A stretch of DNA of 64,000 nucleotides from Kosakonia arachidis (GTDB taxonomy: Bacteria; Pseudomonadota; Gammaproteobacteria; Enterobacterales; Enterobacteriaceae). The position numbers and the translations under genes are program-made. How positions within the stretch are numbered: the first letter of the stretch is position 1; every line of letters starts with the position of its first letter. The stretch is taken from positions 1-64,000 of the forward strand of contig NZ_FPAU01000002.1 in the NCBI RefSeq assembly GCF_900116535.1, given 5' to 3'. This document shows positions 34,048 to 44,189 of the stretch, piece by piece. Under the pieces are notes generated by a model. It was not told where the DNA came from. It was given only the letters and a program-made list of their open reading frames with translations, and searched no databases.

Positions 34048-34083
34048 GCTTGCCGCTCCCTTATCTGGTGAGCCCAGGCGCTA

Positions 34084-34896
34084 TCAGCGCATCTGGGTTT
34101 CGGTGATGCCATAACGGGCGTATTTCTGCAGCAGCGCAGCGTATTTGCCGTTTTCACGCAGTGCGTTCAGCGCGGCGGTAATTTCGGTTTTCAGCGCGGT
34201 GTTGCCTTTCTTCACATAAATCCCCAGCGTCTGCGGATAAATCGTCTTCGGCGAGGTGATTTTGACCCGGCCATTACTGCGTTCGGCGAACATACTCACC
34301 GCGCCAGCAATATCCACCTGCGCCTGCACATTGCCGGAAAGCAGAGCCTGCAACGTCTCCGGCGCGGTCGGGAACTCTTTCACGGTGATACGTTCTTTAC
34401 CGTTCGCTTTGCAGTAACTTTCCGACAAATCACGCAGTTTGGTTACCCAGGACGTCCCCTGCTGCAAACCCACCGTTAAGCCACACAGATCCTGCTCGGT
34501 TTTTGGCTCGACCTTGCTGTCACTGCGCACCATAATGTAGGCCCCGGTATCGGCATAAGGTATGGCGTCAGCCTGCGCGGTGCGCCCGTCGGTGATGTAC
34601 AGCGCAGAAATCACCGTATCGTGACGATTGGCCCCCAGCCCGAGGATCAACCCGGCGAATTTGGTATCGACCAGTTGCAGTTTCAGACCCATTTGCTCGC
34701 TAAGGAGCTGCGCAAGCTCAGCATCAAAACCGACAATTTTATTATCCTGCCAGGATTCAAACGGAGGATAGGCCACTTCCACACCGACTTTCAGCTCACC
34801 GGGCGTCAGAATACCGTCTGCGGCGCTGGCCGCCGACATGCCTGCTATCAGTGCCGCTGCGGCGCAAAGTCCACGTAACATTTTCATTTTTTTCAT
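34084..34896 (-). CDS. Polar-amino-acid ABC substrate-binding protein
   Basis: This 270-residue protein has a signal peptide (MKKMKMLRGLCAAAALIAGM, cleavage after ASA near 25). The family-3 binding-protein fold shows LKVGVEVAYPPFESWQDN and IVGFDAELAQLL, then VISALYITDGRTAQADA. Two Cys (DLCGL and ESYCKAN) could form a disulfide, as in arginine/lysine binding proteins. It overlaps the ureohydrolase gene by 4 bases and delivers substrate to the fused permease-ATPase. Confidence 0.87.
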   Translation of the reverse strand: MKKMKMLRGLCAAAALIAGMSAASAADGILTPGELKVGVEVAYPPFESWQDNKIVGFDAELAQLLSEQMGLKLQLVDTKFAGLILGLGANRHDTVISALYITDGRTAQADAIPYADTGAYIMVRSDSKVEPKTEQDLCGLTVGLQQGTSWVTKLRDLSESYCKANGKERITVKEFPTAPETLQALLSGNVQAQVDIAGAVSMFAERSNGRVKITSPKTIYPQTLGIYVKKGNTALKTEITAALNALRENGKYAALLQKYARYGITETQMR

Positions 34897-35879
34897 TCCC
34901 CTGCTCCTGTAGAAAGCCGCCGCTGATGATGCGCATCAGCAAGCTGGCAAAGTAGTTCAAACATCATGGTGGCACCGGTCAGGCTGGTCAGATTGCCCTG
35001 ATCGAATGGCGGTGAGACTTCAACCACATCGGCTCCCACCAGATTTAACCCCTGTAATAAACGGATCCCTTGCTGCCCCTGTAGCGAGGTCAGCCCGCCG
35101 ATTTCCGGCGTTCCGGTTCCCGGCGCGTAAACCGGATCCAGCACATCAATATCAAAACTCACATAGGTCGGTTGCTGGCCCACGATGGCTCTGGCCCGCG
35201 CCATGACAGCCGCCATCCCCTCTTCGGCCACCTGCTCCATGCGGATCACCGTGATGCCGTTGGCCTCAGCCCAGCCATGATCCTTTTCACTGAACAACGC
35301 GCCGCGAATGCCAATCTGCACGGTACGTTTCGGATCCAGCACGCCCTCTTCTACCGCACGGCGAAACGGTGTGCCGTGGGTAAAACGCTCGCCGCCGAAA
35401 TAGGTGTCATTGGTATCGGAATGTGCATCAAAATGGATCATTCCCAGCGGCTGCTCACGCCCCAGTGCCCGCAAAATGGGTAACGTTGTCAGGTGATCGC
35501 CACCGGCAGTCAACGGCATCACCTTTGACTCATGCAGCGCACGGTACCAGGCCTCGATCAGCGCCAGCGTGTCCTGCACATCCACTGGGTTGACCGGCAC
35601 ATCCCCCAAATCACCAACACGGGCCAGGTCATACGGCGACTGAAAGGTCACCGGGTGCATCCGGCGCACCAGGCTGGAGGCATTGCGTAATTCACGCGGT
35701 CCATGTCGGGTTCCCGCCCGGTTGGTGGTACCGCCATCCCACGGCACGCCGACCACACCGATATCGAGTGATGCAATTTGCGCGCCAAAGGGCAGGCGAA
35801 AAAAGGTCGGTAGGCCGCTGTAGCGCGGAATTTCGCCGCTTTGCGGTTGCGGGTAATCCCCTTGTATTGAATGATTCAC
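34893..35879 (-). CDS. Ureohydrolase (agmatinase/guanidino-acid hydrolase), copy 2
   Basis: The start is GTG 35879, overlapping the stop of copy 1 as GTGA, giving about 328 residues. The binuclear manganese ligands of the arginase/agmatinase family are present in GGDHLTTLP, MIHFDAHSDTND and SFDIDVLDPVYAPGTGTPE. The family splits a guanidino group to urea plus an amine. The loop sequences resemble guanidinobutyrase and guanidinopropionase more than SpeB, but I cannot assign the substrate. Two tandem copies suggest two related substrates or a heteromer. Confidence 0.85.
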   Translation of the reverse strand: MNHSIQGDYPQPQSGEIPRYSGLPTFFRLPFGAQIASLDIGVVGVPWDGGTTNRAGTRHGPRELRNASSLVRRMHPVTFQSPYDLARVGDLGDVPVNPVDVQDTLALIEAWYRALHESKVMPLTAGGDHLTTLPILRALGREQPLGMIHFDAHSDTNDTYFGGERFTHGTPFRRAVEEGVLDPKRTVQIGIRGALFSEKDHGWAEANGITVIRMEQVAEEGMAAVMARARAIVGQQPTYVSFDIDVLDPVYAPGTGTPEIGGLTSLQGQQGIRLLQGLNLVGADVVEVSPPFDQGNLTSLTGATMMFELLCQLADAHHQRRLSTGAGE

Positions 35880-36841
35880 AGATGTTTTTCCCCCTGATAA
35901 TGAACACCGGGCAATACACACAACATTTCGTACAGCAGATTGGCGCCAAGCTGCGCCGTGATCCCGCTAATATCGTAAGGCGGAGAAACCTCCACCAAAT
36001 CGCCGCCAATCAGGTTCAACCCCCGGCAGCCACGGACGATCTCCAGCGCCTGAATCGCGCTCAGGCCGCCGACTTCCGGCGTGCCGGTACCCGGTGCCCA
36101 GGCAGGATCGATGCTGTCAATGTCATAGGAGAGGTAGACCGGCCCGTCGCCGAGCATGTCGCGGATCTCCGCCATCAGCGGCGTCAGGCTTTTATGCCAG
36201 CACGCTTCCACCGGGATCAGGCGGAATCCCTGATCCACACCCCACTGAAAATCGCCGCTGGCATAGCCCTGCGCGCGCTGACCAATCTGCACCACACGTT
36301 TACAGTCCAGCAGCCCCTCTTCCACCGCCCGGCGGAAGGTCGTGCCGTGGGCAATCTTCTCGCCAAACATCTCGTCGTTGGTGTCGGTGTGGGCATCCAC
36401 ATGGATCAGCCCAACCGGGCCATGCTTTTTGGCGAGCGCGCGAAGGATCGGCAACGTCAGCGTGTGATCGCCGCCGAGCGTCAGCGGGATCACCGGCCAC
36501 GCATTGAGTTCGCTATAAAATGCTTCGATAAGATCGACAGACTTCAACAGGCTGTAGGTATTGATCGGCACATCGCCAATATCGCCCACCTGTAACGACT
36601 CAAACGGCGCTGCGCCGGTCGCCATGTTGTACGGACGAATCATCACCGATTCGCTGCGGATGTGGCGTGGGCCATAACGGGTACCGGCCCGCTGGGACGT
36701 ACCAACATCCAGCGGAATGCCGACAAACGCCACATCCAGCCCGGCCGGCGTATCGCAGTACGGCAAACGCATCATGGTGCTGCGCCCGGCGAAACGTGGC
36801 ATCTCGTTACCGCTCTGCGGCTGGTGAAAAAGGGTTTCCAT
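35876..36841 (-). CDS. Ureohydrolase (agmatinase/guanidino-acid hydrolase), copy 1
   Basis: This 321-residue protein has the metal motifs GGDHTLTLP, LIHVDAHTDTND and SYDIDSIDPAWAPGTGTPE. It is clearly homologous to copy 2 over its length, but differs in the substrate loops (MIRPYNMATG against MHPVTFQSPY). First gene of the operon, it reads away from the LysR gene across about 140 bases. Cytoplasmic hydrolysis of a guanidino acid to urea and an amino acid is the likely reaction. A urea-using step is not encoded nearby. Confidence 0.85.
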   Translation of the reverse strand: METLFHQPQSGNEMPRFAGRSTMMRLPYCDTPAGLDVAFVGIPLDVGTSQRAGTRYGPRHIRSESVMIRPYNMATGAAPFESLQVGDIGDVPINTYSLLKSVDLIEAFYSELNAWPVIPLTLGGDHTLTLPILRALAKKHGPVGLIHVDAHTDTNDEMFGEKIAHGTTFRRAVEEGLLDCKRVVQIGQRAQGYASGDFQWGVDQGFRLIPVEACWHKSLTPLMAEIRDMLGDGPVYLSYDIDSIDPAWAPGTGTPEVGGLSAIQALEIVRGCRGLNLIGGDLVEVSPPYDISGITAQLGANLLYEMLCVLPGVHYQGEKHL

Positions 36842-36980
36842 GCTGATTCGCTCCTCGCAATACAGGTGTGTTGCGGAGATAGTGCACCAGGGAGAAACGG
36901 CGAAAAAATAGCAAAATACAAAAAATTAGTTTAGAAAAGTGAAAACTAATGATGCGCTAAAAAGAGGGCAATCGACTGTC

Positions 36981-37886
36981 ATGGCTGTAAAATTCCCCAA
37001 TTTGCGGTTAATGCATATTTTCGTCACCGTAGCGAAACATCAGGGCTTTGCCAGCGCGCAACAGGATCTCAACCTGACGGTATCGGCCATCAGTAATTAC
37101 ATGAGTGAGCTGGAAGAGAAGCTGGGTTTTGTGCTTTGCCGCCGGGGCCGGGGAGGTTTTGCACTAACGCCGAAAGGCGAAGCCTATTTACAGCAAAGCA
37201 TGACGTTACTGAATACGCTGGAAAACTTTGAGCGCTACACCGCCTCGCTGCGCGGTGAACAGGGTGGAACGCTCAACCTTGGCGTCATCGACTCGACCAT
37301 TACCGACCCAATGCTGCCGATCACCGATGCGATTGGACAATTCAGCGATCTCTTTCCTCTTGTGCACCTGAATTTGCAAATCAAAAACCCGAACGCCCTG
37401 CTGCATGGCATTTTAAATAACGAACTGGATATCGCCGTCGGCACCTTTTCATTACAGGGAAACAGTGTGGTTTCGCACCCGCTGTACCGCGAGCAGCACT
37501 GGTTATATTGCAGCGATCAGCACGAATTATTCGGCGTGCGCCATCCGACCGTCGCGCATATTTCGCAGATGCGCATGGTGACCCGCAGTTACTGGAGCGC
37601 GGCAGATTTAGGTAAAAAAGGCTTTAAACAGAGCGTGGCCAGTGTGGAGAGTATGGAAGCACAGTTGATGCTGATCCTGTCCGGAAAATACATTGGTTAT
37701 TTACCGGAGCACTACGCGCTGCCGTGGGTGCAGCAGCAACGCCTGCGCGCCCTGCTGCCGACCGATTACGGCTACCAGGCGCCGTTTTCACTGATCTTCC
37801 GTCGCGGGCGCAGCAAAGAGATCCTGATCCGCACGCTACGCGATTTACTGCGCAGCGCATCGAAATCCTGGAAAACGCGGCGTTAA
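36981..37886 (+). CDS. LysR-family regulator of the guanidino module
   Basis: This 301-residue protein has a winged helix (MHIFVTVAKHQGFASAQQDL, then LTVSAISNYMSELEEKLGF). The effector domain has NNELDIAVGTF and SGKYIGYLPEHYALPW. The start at ATG 36981 gives the usual LysR N-terminus. An in-frame GTG at 36939 would add 14 unusual residues and lacks a ribosome-binding site. It is divergent from the ureohydrolase operon and probably activates it. A GC-rich hairpin without U-tract lies after its stop (37888-37908). Confidence 0.85.
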   Translation: MAVKFPNLRLMHIFVTVAKHQGFASAQQDLNLTVSAISNYMSELEEKLGFVLCRRGRGGFALTPKGEAYLQQSMTLLNTLENFERYTASLRGEQGGTLNLGVIDSTITDPMLPITDAIGQFSDLFPLVHLNLQIKNPNALLHGILNNELDIAVGTFSLQGNSVVSHPLYREQHWLYCSDQHELFGVRHPTVAHISQMRMVTRSYWSAADLGKKGFKQSVASVESMEAQLMLILSGKYIGYLPEHYALPWVQQQRLRALLPTDYGYQAPFSLIFRRGRSKEILIRTLRDLLRSASKSWKTRR

Positions 37887-37915
37887 CGCCCGCAGCGGAA
37901 CTGCGGGCCGGTGGT

Positions 37916-39247
37916 TCAGACGAGCCAGCTTAACAACACGGTTGCAAAAATGACCGTCGAGGCACCACCAATGCGGGTGGCGATTTGTGCGAAGGGCATC
38001 AATCCCATTCTGTTGGATGCTGAGAGGATAGCCACATCCCCCGTTCCCCCCAGGCCACTATGACAACTGGTCACGATAGCCGCCTCGACCGGATACATAT
38101 TTAACCTTGTGGCAACGAAATAACCGCTGAGCGCCATGGCAATGACGACAGCGCCGCACACTATAACGTAGCCGACAGAGAACACCGCAACCACACTTTC
38201 CAGCGGAACATAAAGCATGCCGAGCCCAATCATCAGTGGCCAGACTAATGCCGCAGAGACAAATTTATAACAGCTGTGCGCGCCGAGCTCCATGCTGGAG
38301 GGGATCACCCTGGCGTACTTACAGAGTACGGCAAAGAGGATCATCAGAACGGGGCCCGGAATATGAACCACTTTTTCCAGTAACCCACCCACAATGAAGA
38401 AAGCGCAGATCAGGAGTAACCCGGCTCCCATCAGCTGGAAATCGGTCTGCTGCGAACCATGGGACTGGGCAAAAATATGATTATCCTGATCGCTACGAAT
38501 CAGCATCCCGTTCCCGGTTAATGAGGGACGATAGAGGCCAATACGCGCCAGTACACCCGCGCAGATAATGGCAAAAATATTTCCCACCACGGCAGCAGGC
38601 ACCAACTGCGCGACGTAAATATCCGGGGTTTGCCCAAGAATAGCGGAATAGGCCAGCGATAAAGGTAAAATGCCTTCGCCAATACCGCCGCCAATGATCG
38701 GCACAATGATAAAGAAAAAGGTGTGATACGGTGAGTAGCCAAATAATGCGCCGACCAACAGTCCGGTGAGTACCGCGGCTACTGTGCCGGCCACCAAGGG
38801 GACGAACATGCGGATCATGCCCTGGATCAGGATCACCCGGTTCATGCCGAGAATGCTGCCAACAACCAGACAGGCAATGACGAAATAAAGCAGGTTGGCT
38901 TCCTTCATCAGCAAATGGACGGTGGCTAACGTATGCGCTTCAAACAGGCCAAAATAAACCAGTGCTGAGGGCACCATCAGGCACAATATTGCTGGCCCAC
39001 CGATGTCCTTTAGCACCGGTAATACACGGCCAATTTTGGCAAAAGCAAAACCCAGCGTCATGATCACCGCCAGGCCGCCAATCATGTTTTTCGGCAATAA
39101 ACCGGCGATGGCTGAAATGGCGACAATCGAAGCAATGCCGATAAATAGCAGCAAGGGTACGGCGCCGACTTCAAGTCCGTGCAGGCGCGAAAGTTGTGCA
39201 CCCGCAGGGGATGCGTTAACAGAGGAAGAGAGAGAATTATCTTTCAT
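37916..39247 (-). CDS. 2-hydroxycarboxylate transporter family carrier
   Basis: This 443-residue inner-membrane protein has about eleven hydrophobic segments. It carries the two re-entrant-loop signatures of the 2HCT family, PIIGGGIGEG and SCHSGLGGTGDVAI. Relatives are the Na-citrate carrier CitS and the malate carriers MaeN and MalP. The neighbouring malic enzyme favours malate as substrate. It is divergent from the efflux-type carrier and malic enzyme genes across a 440-base AT-rich region with a CRP-like site. Residues 1-20 are a polar cytoplasmic tail. Confidence 0.87.
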   Translation of the reverse strand: MKDNSLSSSVNASPAGAQLSRLHGLEVGAVPLLLFIGIASIVAISAIAGLLPKNMIGGLAVIMTLGFAFAKIGRVLPVLKDIGGPAILCLMVPSALVYFGLFEAHTLATVHLLMKEANLLYFVIACLVVGSILGMNRVILIQGMIRMFVPLVAGTVAAVLTGLLVGALFGYSPYHTFFFIIVPIIGGGIGEGILPLSLAYSAILGQTPDIYVAQLVPAAVVGNIFAIICAGVLARIGLYRPSLTGNGMLIRSDQDNHIFAQSHGSQQTDFQLMGAGLLLICAFFIVGGLLEKVVHIPGPVLMILFAVLCKYARVIPSSMELGAHSCYKFVSAALVWPLMIGLGMLYVPLESVVAVFSVGYVIVCGAVVIAMALSGYFVATRLNMYPVEAAIVTSCHSGLGGTGDVAILSASNRMGLMPFAQIATRIGGASTVIFATVLLSWLV

Positions 39248-39689
39248 TATTTCACCTGATTCGCTATTAATAATTAACAGTGGGTCAGGAATAACCGTGG
39301 GTTATTCGTAATAGGATAAAATGCTTAAAAAAATAAAGCCAATAAAATAAATATTGCCACCAGCAAGTTATGATTGAATAAATATCATAATCTTCGACCT
39401 GTAAAGTGCCCCATGGTTACTGCTTATTAAATTTGTGAGTGCCGTAGTAATTCACATTTAAATAACTTAAACAGGCCATTCGTAAATAAAATAACCACAC
39501 AAATACATGCATTGGATACTTCCATAAAAAATATAAACTTAGCACGCCAACCTTGCCATTTAATTAAAGTATTCTTTTTGAAACTAATTAAAACGTAAGA
39601 AGTGTGATTTTTATCACCTTTGAAAGTAAATACGATAGATAAAGTTCTGCCTGAAAACTATTTCAATTAAAACAAAGACAGGACATTTT
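39248..39689. other. Divergent AT-rich regulatory region of the malate module
   Basis: No gene is present in 442 bases between the two transporter genes. Besides the CRP-like site at 39603-39618 there are several AT-rich tracts that could bind a two-component regulator or H-NS. I cannot assign promoters with confidence. Confidence 0.45.
39603..39618 (+). promoter_or_regulatory. CRP-like binding site
   Basis: TGTGA-TTTTTA-TCACC differs from the CRP consensus half-sites (TGTGA-N6-TCACA) at one base. It lies 72 bases upstream of the carrier start codon, a usual position for activation. Catabolite control of malate use is plausible. Confidence 0.6.
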
Positions 39690-40631
39690 ATGCCTTCACT
39701 ACTCTTACAATCTTTATTTCCTTTAGTATTTATTATGTTACTAGGGTGGCTAAGTGGAAAATTAGGCTATACGCACCGTAAGGATGCCACTGTATTAGCA
39801 ACGGTGGTGATTCGCTTTGCCTTGCCCTTTCATCTTTTTATCGGAGCACTGAACACCAACCCGGACAAAATCAAAAACTTCTCGTTTATGGCTGTGCTGG
39901 TGATTGGCCTTATGGGCTCATACTTACTGACGCTGATCCTGTCGCGTTACGTTTTTCGTCATGATATCAAGACCAGTGCAATACAGTCTTTGGTTTGCGC
40001 TTTTCCTGATATGGCCTATTTTGGCGCGCCGGTACTGTCCGTGCTGATTGGGCCGGAAGGCTTTTTAGGTGTGCTCATTGGCAACTTAGTCACCAGCGTA
40101 TTAATGATTCCGTTGACCATTATCTTAATCCGCATGGGCGATAAAGGTACCGACCTTGAAACGCTACATCCGGGCAAACTGATTATGCAGAATTTACTGC
40201 GGGCGGTGCGTAACCCGATTGTCTGGATCCCCGTATCCGGCGTAGTGCTGAGTCTGGCCGGTGTGCAGTTACCGCATCTGCTGAGTTCGCCGATTGAGAT
40301 GGTGGGTAAAATTGCCGGTGGTCTGTCGCTGTTTGCCCTCGGTCTGCTGTTTTACGGTGAGCGCCCATCGCTGAATATCCAGACGTTTACCAATATCAGC
40401 ATCAAAAATCTGATCCAACCCGCCATGATGGCCGTCGCCGGGCTGACATTTGGCCTGAGCCACACGTTAATGCAGCAGGTCGTGATTATCGGTGCGACAC
40501 CGTCTGCTATCGCTGCGGGCATGTTCGCCCTGCGCAGCGACACGTATATCGAATCCGCATCCTCTTCCATTCTTATTGGCACTGCAATCGGCGTATTAAC
40601 TGAAGGCGTGATGATCTATTTGATTTCATGA
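39690..40631 (+). CDS. Auxin-efflux-carrier-family transporter (MleP/MdcF-like)
   Basis: This 313-residue protein has about ten transmembrane helices in two halves: FPLVFIMLLGWLSGKLGY at the start, GLSLFALGLLFYG in the second half, and a small-residue-rich end. It is the AEC family, whose bacterial members MleP and MdcF carry malate/malonate. It precedes the malic enzyme by 67 bases and is probably co-transcribed with it, as in malolactic loci. GGACAT lies close upstream of the ATG. Confidence 0.85.
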   Translation: MPSLLLQSLFPLVFIMLLGWLSGKLGYTHRKDATVLATVVIRFALPFHLFIGALNTNPDKIKNFSFMAVLVIGLMGSYLLTLILSRYVFRHDIKTSAIQSLVCAFPDMAYFGAPVLSVLIGPEGFLGVLIGNLVTSVLMIPLTIILIRMGDKGTDLETLHPGKLIMQNLLRAVRNPIVWIPVSGVVLSLAGVQLPHLLSSPIEMVGKIAGGLSLFALGLLFYGERPSLNIQTFTNISIKNLIQPAMMAVAGLTFGLSHTLMQQVVIIGATPSAIAAGMFALRSDTYIESASSSILIGTAIGVLTEGVMIYLIS

Positions 40632-40698
40632 GCCTCTTTTCTGTTATCCCCGATACATCGGCAGCCGTGCCGTTATTATTTAGTCAGGAGCAGCAATA

Positions 40699-42384
40699 AT
40701 GTTACGCAAAGAAACGCTTTATACGCCTTATAATGGTGCCGTATTACTGGAGAACCCGTTACTGAATAAAGGGCTGGCATTCACTGACGATGAACGTCTG
40801 GCCTTTAATCTGCATGGGCTATTGCCGCATAACGTCGAAACCATTGAAGAGCAAACAGAACGCGCATGGCAACAATTTTGTCATTTTAAAAAAGATATCT
40901 CCCGCCATGTTTATTTACGCAATATTCAGGACACCAACGAGACACTTTTTTATAATCTTCTGCGTTGTCATATGCAGGAAACCTTGCCGATTATCTACAC
41001 GCCAACAGTTGGCGAAGCCTGTGAGCATTTTTCCGAGATTTATCGCCGCGCCAGAGGGTTATTTATCTCATGGCCGGACCGGCACCGCATTGATGAAATG
41101 CTGCAAAGTTTTTCACGGAATGATATTCGCGTCATTGTCGTTACCGATGGAGAACGCATTCTCGGTCTCGGCGACCAGGGCATCGGTGGGATGGGGATCC
41201 CGATTGGAAAACTGTCGTTATATACCGCTTGCGGCGGAATTGACCCGGCATCGACGCTGCCTATCATGCTGGATGTGGGCACCAATAACAGCAAACACCT
41301 TGAAAACCCGCTGTATATGGGGTGGCGTCATCCGCGAATCAGTGACGACGACTATATCGAATTTATGGATATGTTCATTGATGCCATCAAAGCGCGTTGG
41401 CCCAATGTTCTCCTGCAATTTGAAGATTTTGCCCAGAAAAATGCGACCAAACTTCTGAACCGTTACCGCCACCAACTGTGCTGTTTTAACGATGATATTC
41501 AGGGAACAGCAGCGGTCACGACCGGTACACTGATTGCCGCCTCACAGGCTGCGGGAATACGCTTACGCGATCTCCGCGTAGTCTTCCTTGGCAGCGGCTC
41601 CGCAGGATGTGGCATCGCGGAGAAAATCATTGCCCTGATGGTCGAAGACGGTCTGACCCCGGATGAAGCACACAACAACATTTTCATGATCGATCGTTTT
41701 GGCCTGTTGACAGATGACATGCCTAATTTGCTGGATTTCCAGCAAAAACTTGTCACGCCACGTCACCTTATCGCCGACTGGGATACCTATTCAGAGAATA
41801 TTTCTCTGCTGGACGTGGTGCGTAATGTCCATCCCAACGTACTGATTGGCGTTTCCGGACAACCCGGTCTTTTCAGTGAAGAAATCGTGAAAGAGATGCA
41901 TCGTCACTGTTCCCGTCCCATTATCATGCCGTTGTCGAACCCGACTTCGCGCGCTGAAGCCCAGCCCCGTGACGTGATTGAATGGACGCAGGGAGCCGCG
42001 CTCATTGCAACGGGAAGCCCTTTTGAGCCGGTTTTTTATCAGAACGAATCGTACGAAATAGCCCAATGCAACAATGCGTATATTTTCCCGGGGCTGGGCC
42101 TGGGCATACTGGCGGGCAAGTTAACTCGCGTCACGGACGCCATGCTGAGCGTGGCCAGCAAAACCCTTGCAGCATTCTCCCCGCTGGCGAATACAGAGAA
42201 AGGAGGGTTGCTGCCACCTGTCGATATCATTGAAAGCGTATCGAAAGCCATCGCCCTGCAGGTAGCCCACGCGGGTCAGCAGGAGGGTGTCGGCCCGGTG
42301 ATGAGTGAAGAGGAATTAAAAACACGTCTCGACAATATCTACTGGGATGCGCGCTATAAAGCGTACAAACGCGCATCGTTCTGA
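40699..42384 (+). CDS. NAD-type malic enzyme (MaeA-like)
   Basis: This 561-residue protein is the same length class as E. coli MaeA (565). It has the catalytic Tyr block [20 protein letters not shown], metal ligands in [12 protein letters not shown] and [12 protein letters not shown], and the NAD-binding [27 protein letters not shown] closes the active site. It converts malate to pyruvate and CO2 with NAD in the cytoplasm, or possibly malate to lactate as a malolactic-type enzyme. Context with two malate-type carriers supports anaerobic or co-metabolic malate use. AGGAG precedes the ATG. Confidence 0.88.
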   Translation: MLRKETLYTPYNGAVLLENPLLNKGLAFTDDERLAFNLHGLLPHNVETIEEQTERAWQQFCHFKKDISRHVYLRNIQDTNETLFYNLLRCHMQETLPIIYTPTVGEACEHFSEIYRRARGLFISWPDRHRIDEMLQSFSRNDIRVIVVTDGERILGLGDQGIGGMGIPIGKLSLYTACGGIDPASTLPIMLDVGTNNSKHLENPLYMGWRHPRISDDDYIEFMDMFIDAIKARWPNVLLQFEDFAQKNATKLLNRYRHQLCCFNDDIQGTAAVTTGTLIAASQAAGIRLRDLRVVFLGSGSAGCGIAEKIIALMVEDGLTPDEAHNNIFMIDRFGLLTDDMPNLLDFQQKLVTPRHLIADWDTYSENISLLDVVRNVHPNVLIGVSGQPGLFSEEIVKEMHRHCSRPIIMPLSNPTSRAEAQPRDVIEWTQGAALIATGSPFEPVFYQNESYEIAQCNNAYIFPGLGLGILAGKLTRVTDAMLSVASKTLAAFSPLANTEKGGLLPPVDIIESVSKAIALQVAHAGQQEGVGPVMSEEELKTRLDNIYWDARYKAYKRASF

Positions 42385-42389
42385 GCATC

Positions 42390-42425
42390 AGCACGGCAGA
42401 GTCAGTAATATTCTGCCGTGCTTTA
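42390..42425. terminator. Terminator hairpin between malic enzyme and cyclase genes
   Basis: AGCACGGCAGA (42390-42400) and TCTGCCGTGCT (42412-42422) form an 11-bp stem, followed by TTTAAG on the plus strand. It lies between two convergent genes. Confidence 0.75.
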
Positions 42426-42447
42426 AGCAAGGCCTGTCCGAGATTAA

Positions 42448-43965
42448 CTAAAACAGATGCGTTGAGGAGATAAAGCCATTACGCCCGGCATATTTTGCAT
42501 GATAAAGCGCATCATCAGCGTATTCGATTAGCATTTTCTCTTTGCCTTTCACTGCCAGACCAGGGCCAGAAGCAATACCAATGCTGACGGTCACTATTCC
42601 AAACGGGCTATATTCATGAGGAATATTTTCCTGACAAATATTTTGAATTATTTTTTTAGCGTTCTTCTCTGCTGCGATCAAATCTGTTGCAGGAAGAATC
42701 ACAACAAACTCTTCGCCACCATATCGGGCCACCAGTGCAGAGCCACCTTTTACTGTTTTTTTAATGGATGTTGCGACTTGTCGTAAACAGTCATCGCCAG
42801 CTAAGTGCCCGTAATTATCGTTATATGTTTTAAAGTAATCTATATCAATAAGCATCAAGGATATTGAGTGGTTATTTACGACGCATTGTAATACTTCGCG
42901 GGGCAATACCTCATCGAATTTTCGACGATTAGCCAGCCCGGTTAAACTATCTTCAGCCGCCATCGCCGTTAATTTCTTGTTCGCTGTCATAAGTGATGCC
43001 GTAGTTTTTGACAACTCACGATTGCTGTATACCCTCCGGTGAATGTCCCGCAAAATAAAATAAGCAGAAGTTATCACTCCCCCCATCAGGAAAATGACAA
43101 TCACGCTCAACATTTCTGATTGTTTTTTCCAGGACGACAATCCTTCATCGACACTTATGGCGACAGTCGTCACGAAGCCATATCGTTTATTTTTTTGAAA
43201 TGCATATATCCGTTGTATATTGTCAAAGCGAGAGAGGCTTCTTGCGGTACCGGAATCACTATGTTTCAGGTATGTTGTAAAAAGCGGTGAATCCGAAATA
43301 ACCCGACCTATATATTTTTCATCAAAAGGATAACGTACCAGCAATATTCCGGACTCGCTTGTTAATCCAATAGCACCAGAATGCCCAATGTTAATATTGC
43401 CAAACGTTTCAAGGAAATTTTCAATGTTGAGGGTGAGAAGGGCGACACCGGCAAACCTGCCCAGATGATCATCCAGCCGGCGACTGATGGTTATCACCCA
43501 TTTCCCGTTCGTCCGGCTTACTACGGGAGGACCAATAAAAATTTTTTTAGATGTATTGTTCTGATGGTAGATGAAGAAAAAACGGTCTGCACTATTGACG
43601 CGACCATTAAACTTTTCATGTAATGCGATGAGCTTATTTCCATTAACATCATAAATAACAACATTATTGATCTGCTCGAGAAATTCATTCTGCCCAGCAA
43701 GAATTTTCTTTATATTGGCAAGTTTATTTTTGTCTTCACCATAAATTTCGGTTATGTCAGAAAGATTATCTATAAACATCTCACCCTGGCGGATGACACC
43801 CTCGGAATAAAGATTGAGAGTATGGCTCAAGTTCGAAACATTGGTATTAAGATCGTTGATGGTCTGTACACGGGTAATCCAGATATTGATGGACAAAATG
43901 ATCGATATCATGAAGAAGACAACAGTAAGAATTGTCAACCCAATAAAAATCTGTTTCTTCATCAT
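42448..43965 (-). CDS. Membrane diguanylate cyclase with extracytoplasmic sensor
   Basis: This 505-residue protein has a TM helix at about 7-31, a periplasmic Cache/dCACHE-like sensor (about 35-280, with GPPVVSRTNGKWVITISRRL near 145) and a second TM at 286-304. A GGDEF domain follows with active-site GGEEF at 416-420, preceded by the substrate motif LMLIDIDYFKTYND. No RxxD inhibitory site stands five residues before it, so product inhibition may be absent. It makes cyclic di-GMP in response to an outside ligand, perhaps an organic acid given the neighbours. No partner gene is seen. Confidence 0.88.
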   Translation of the reverse strand: MMKKQIFIGLTILTVVFFMISIILSINIWITRVQTINDLNTNVSNLSHTLNLYSEGVIRQGEMFIDNLSDITEIYGEDKNKLANIKKILAGQNEFLEQINNVVIYDVNGNKLIALHEKFNGRVNSADRFFFIYHQNNTSKKIFIGPPVVSRTNGKWVITISRRLDDHLGRFAGVALLTLNIENFLETFGNINIGHSGAIGLTSESGILLVRYPFDEKYIGRVISDSPLFTTYLKHSDSGTARSLSRFDNIQRIYAFQKNKRYGFVTTVAISVDEGLSSWKKQSEMLSVIVIFLMGGVITSAYFILRDIHRRVYSNRELSKTTASLMTANKKLTAMAAEDSLTGLANRRKFDEVLPREVLQCVVNNHSISLMLIDIDYFKTYNDNYGHLAGDDCLRQVATSIKKTVKGGSALVARYGGEEFVVILPATDLIAAEKNAKKIIQNICQENIPHEYSPFGIVTVSIGIASGPGLAVKGKEKMLIEYADDALYHAKYAGRNGFISSTHLF

Positions 43966-44189
43966 GGTTTACCATTGGCCCAAATCACGTCTTAAATACC
44001 TTCATTACCGTGAACCTTTACCATTAAAAATATCACGCCTGGTAGAAATCATTGTAATCAACAAGCAAATATATTTTTCATTAAACTTTAGGCATTAACA
44101 CATGAAGCATAGCCGTGCTTTGGCTAATAATAAAGTGTTATATGAAAGATTAATAAGTTCTTGTGATTGCGATTAATAGCAAGAATCAG
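43966..44189. other. Upstream region of the cyclase gene
   Basis: This is an AT-rich spacer with the probable cyclase promoter. No gene or structured RNA was noticed. Confidence 0.35.

Noticed and set aside
35768..36595. 275-codon frame antisense to the ureohydrolases
   Set aside because: Both sense frames carry complete metal-binding motifs, so the antisense frame is a shadow.
37888..37908. Hairpin after the LysR gene as terminator
   Set aside because: The stem is perfect but no U-tract follows on either strand. It may be a weak stop at most.
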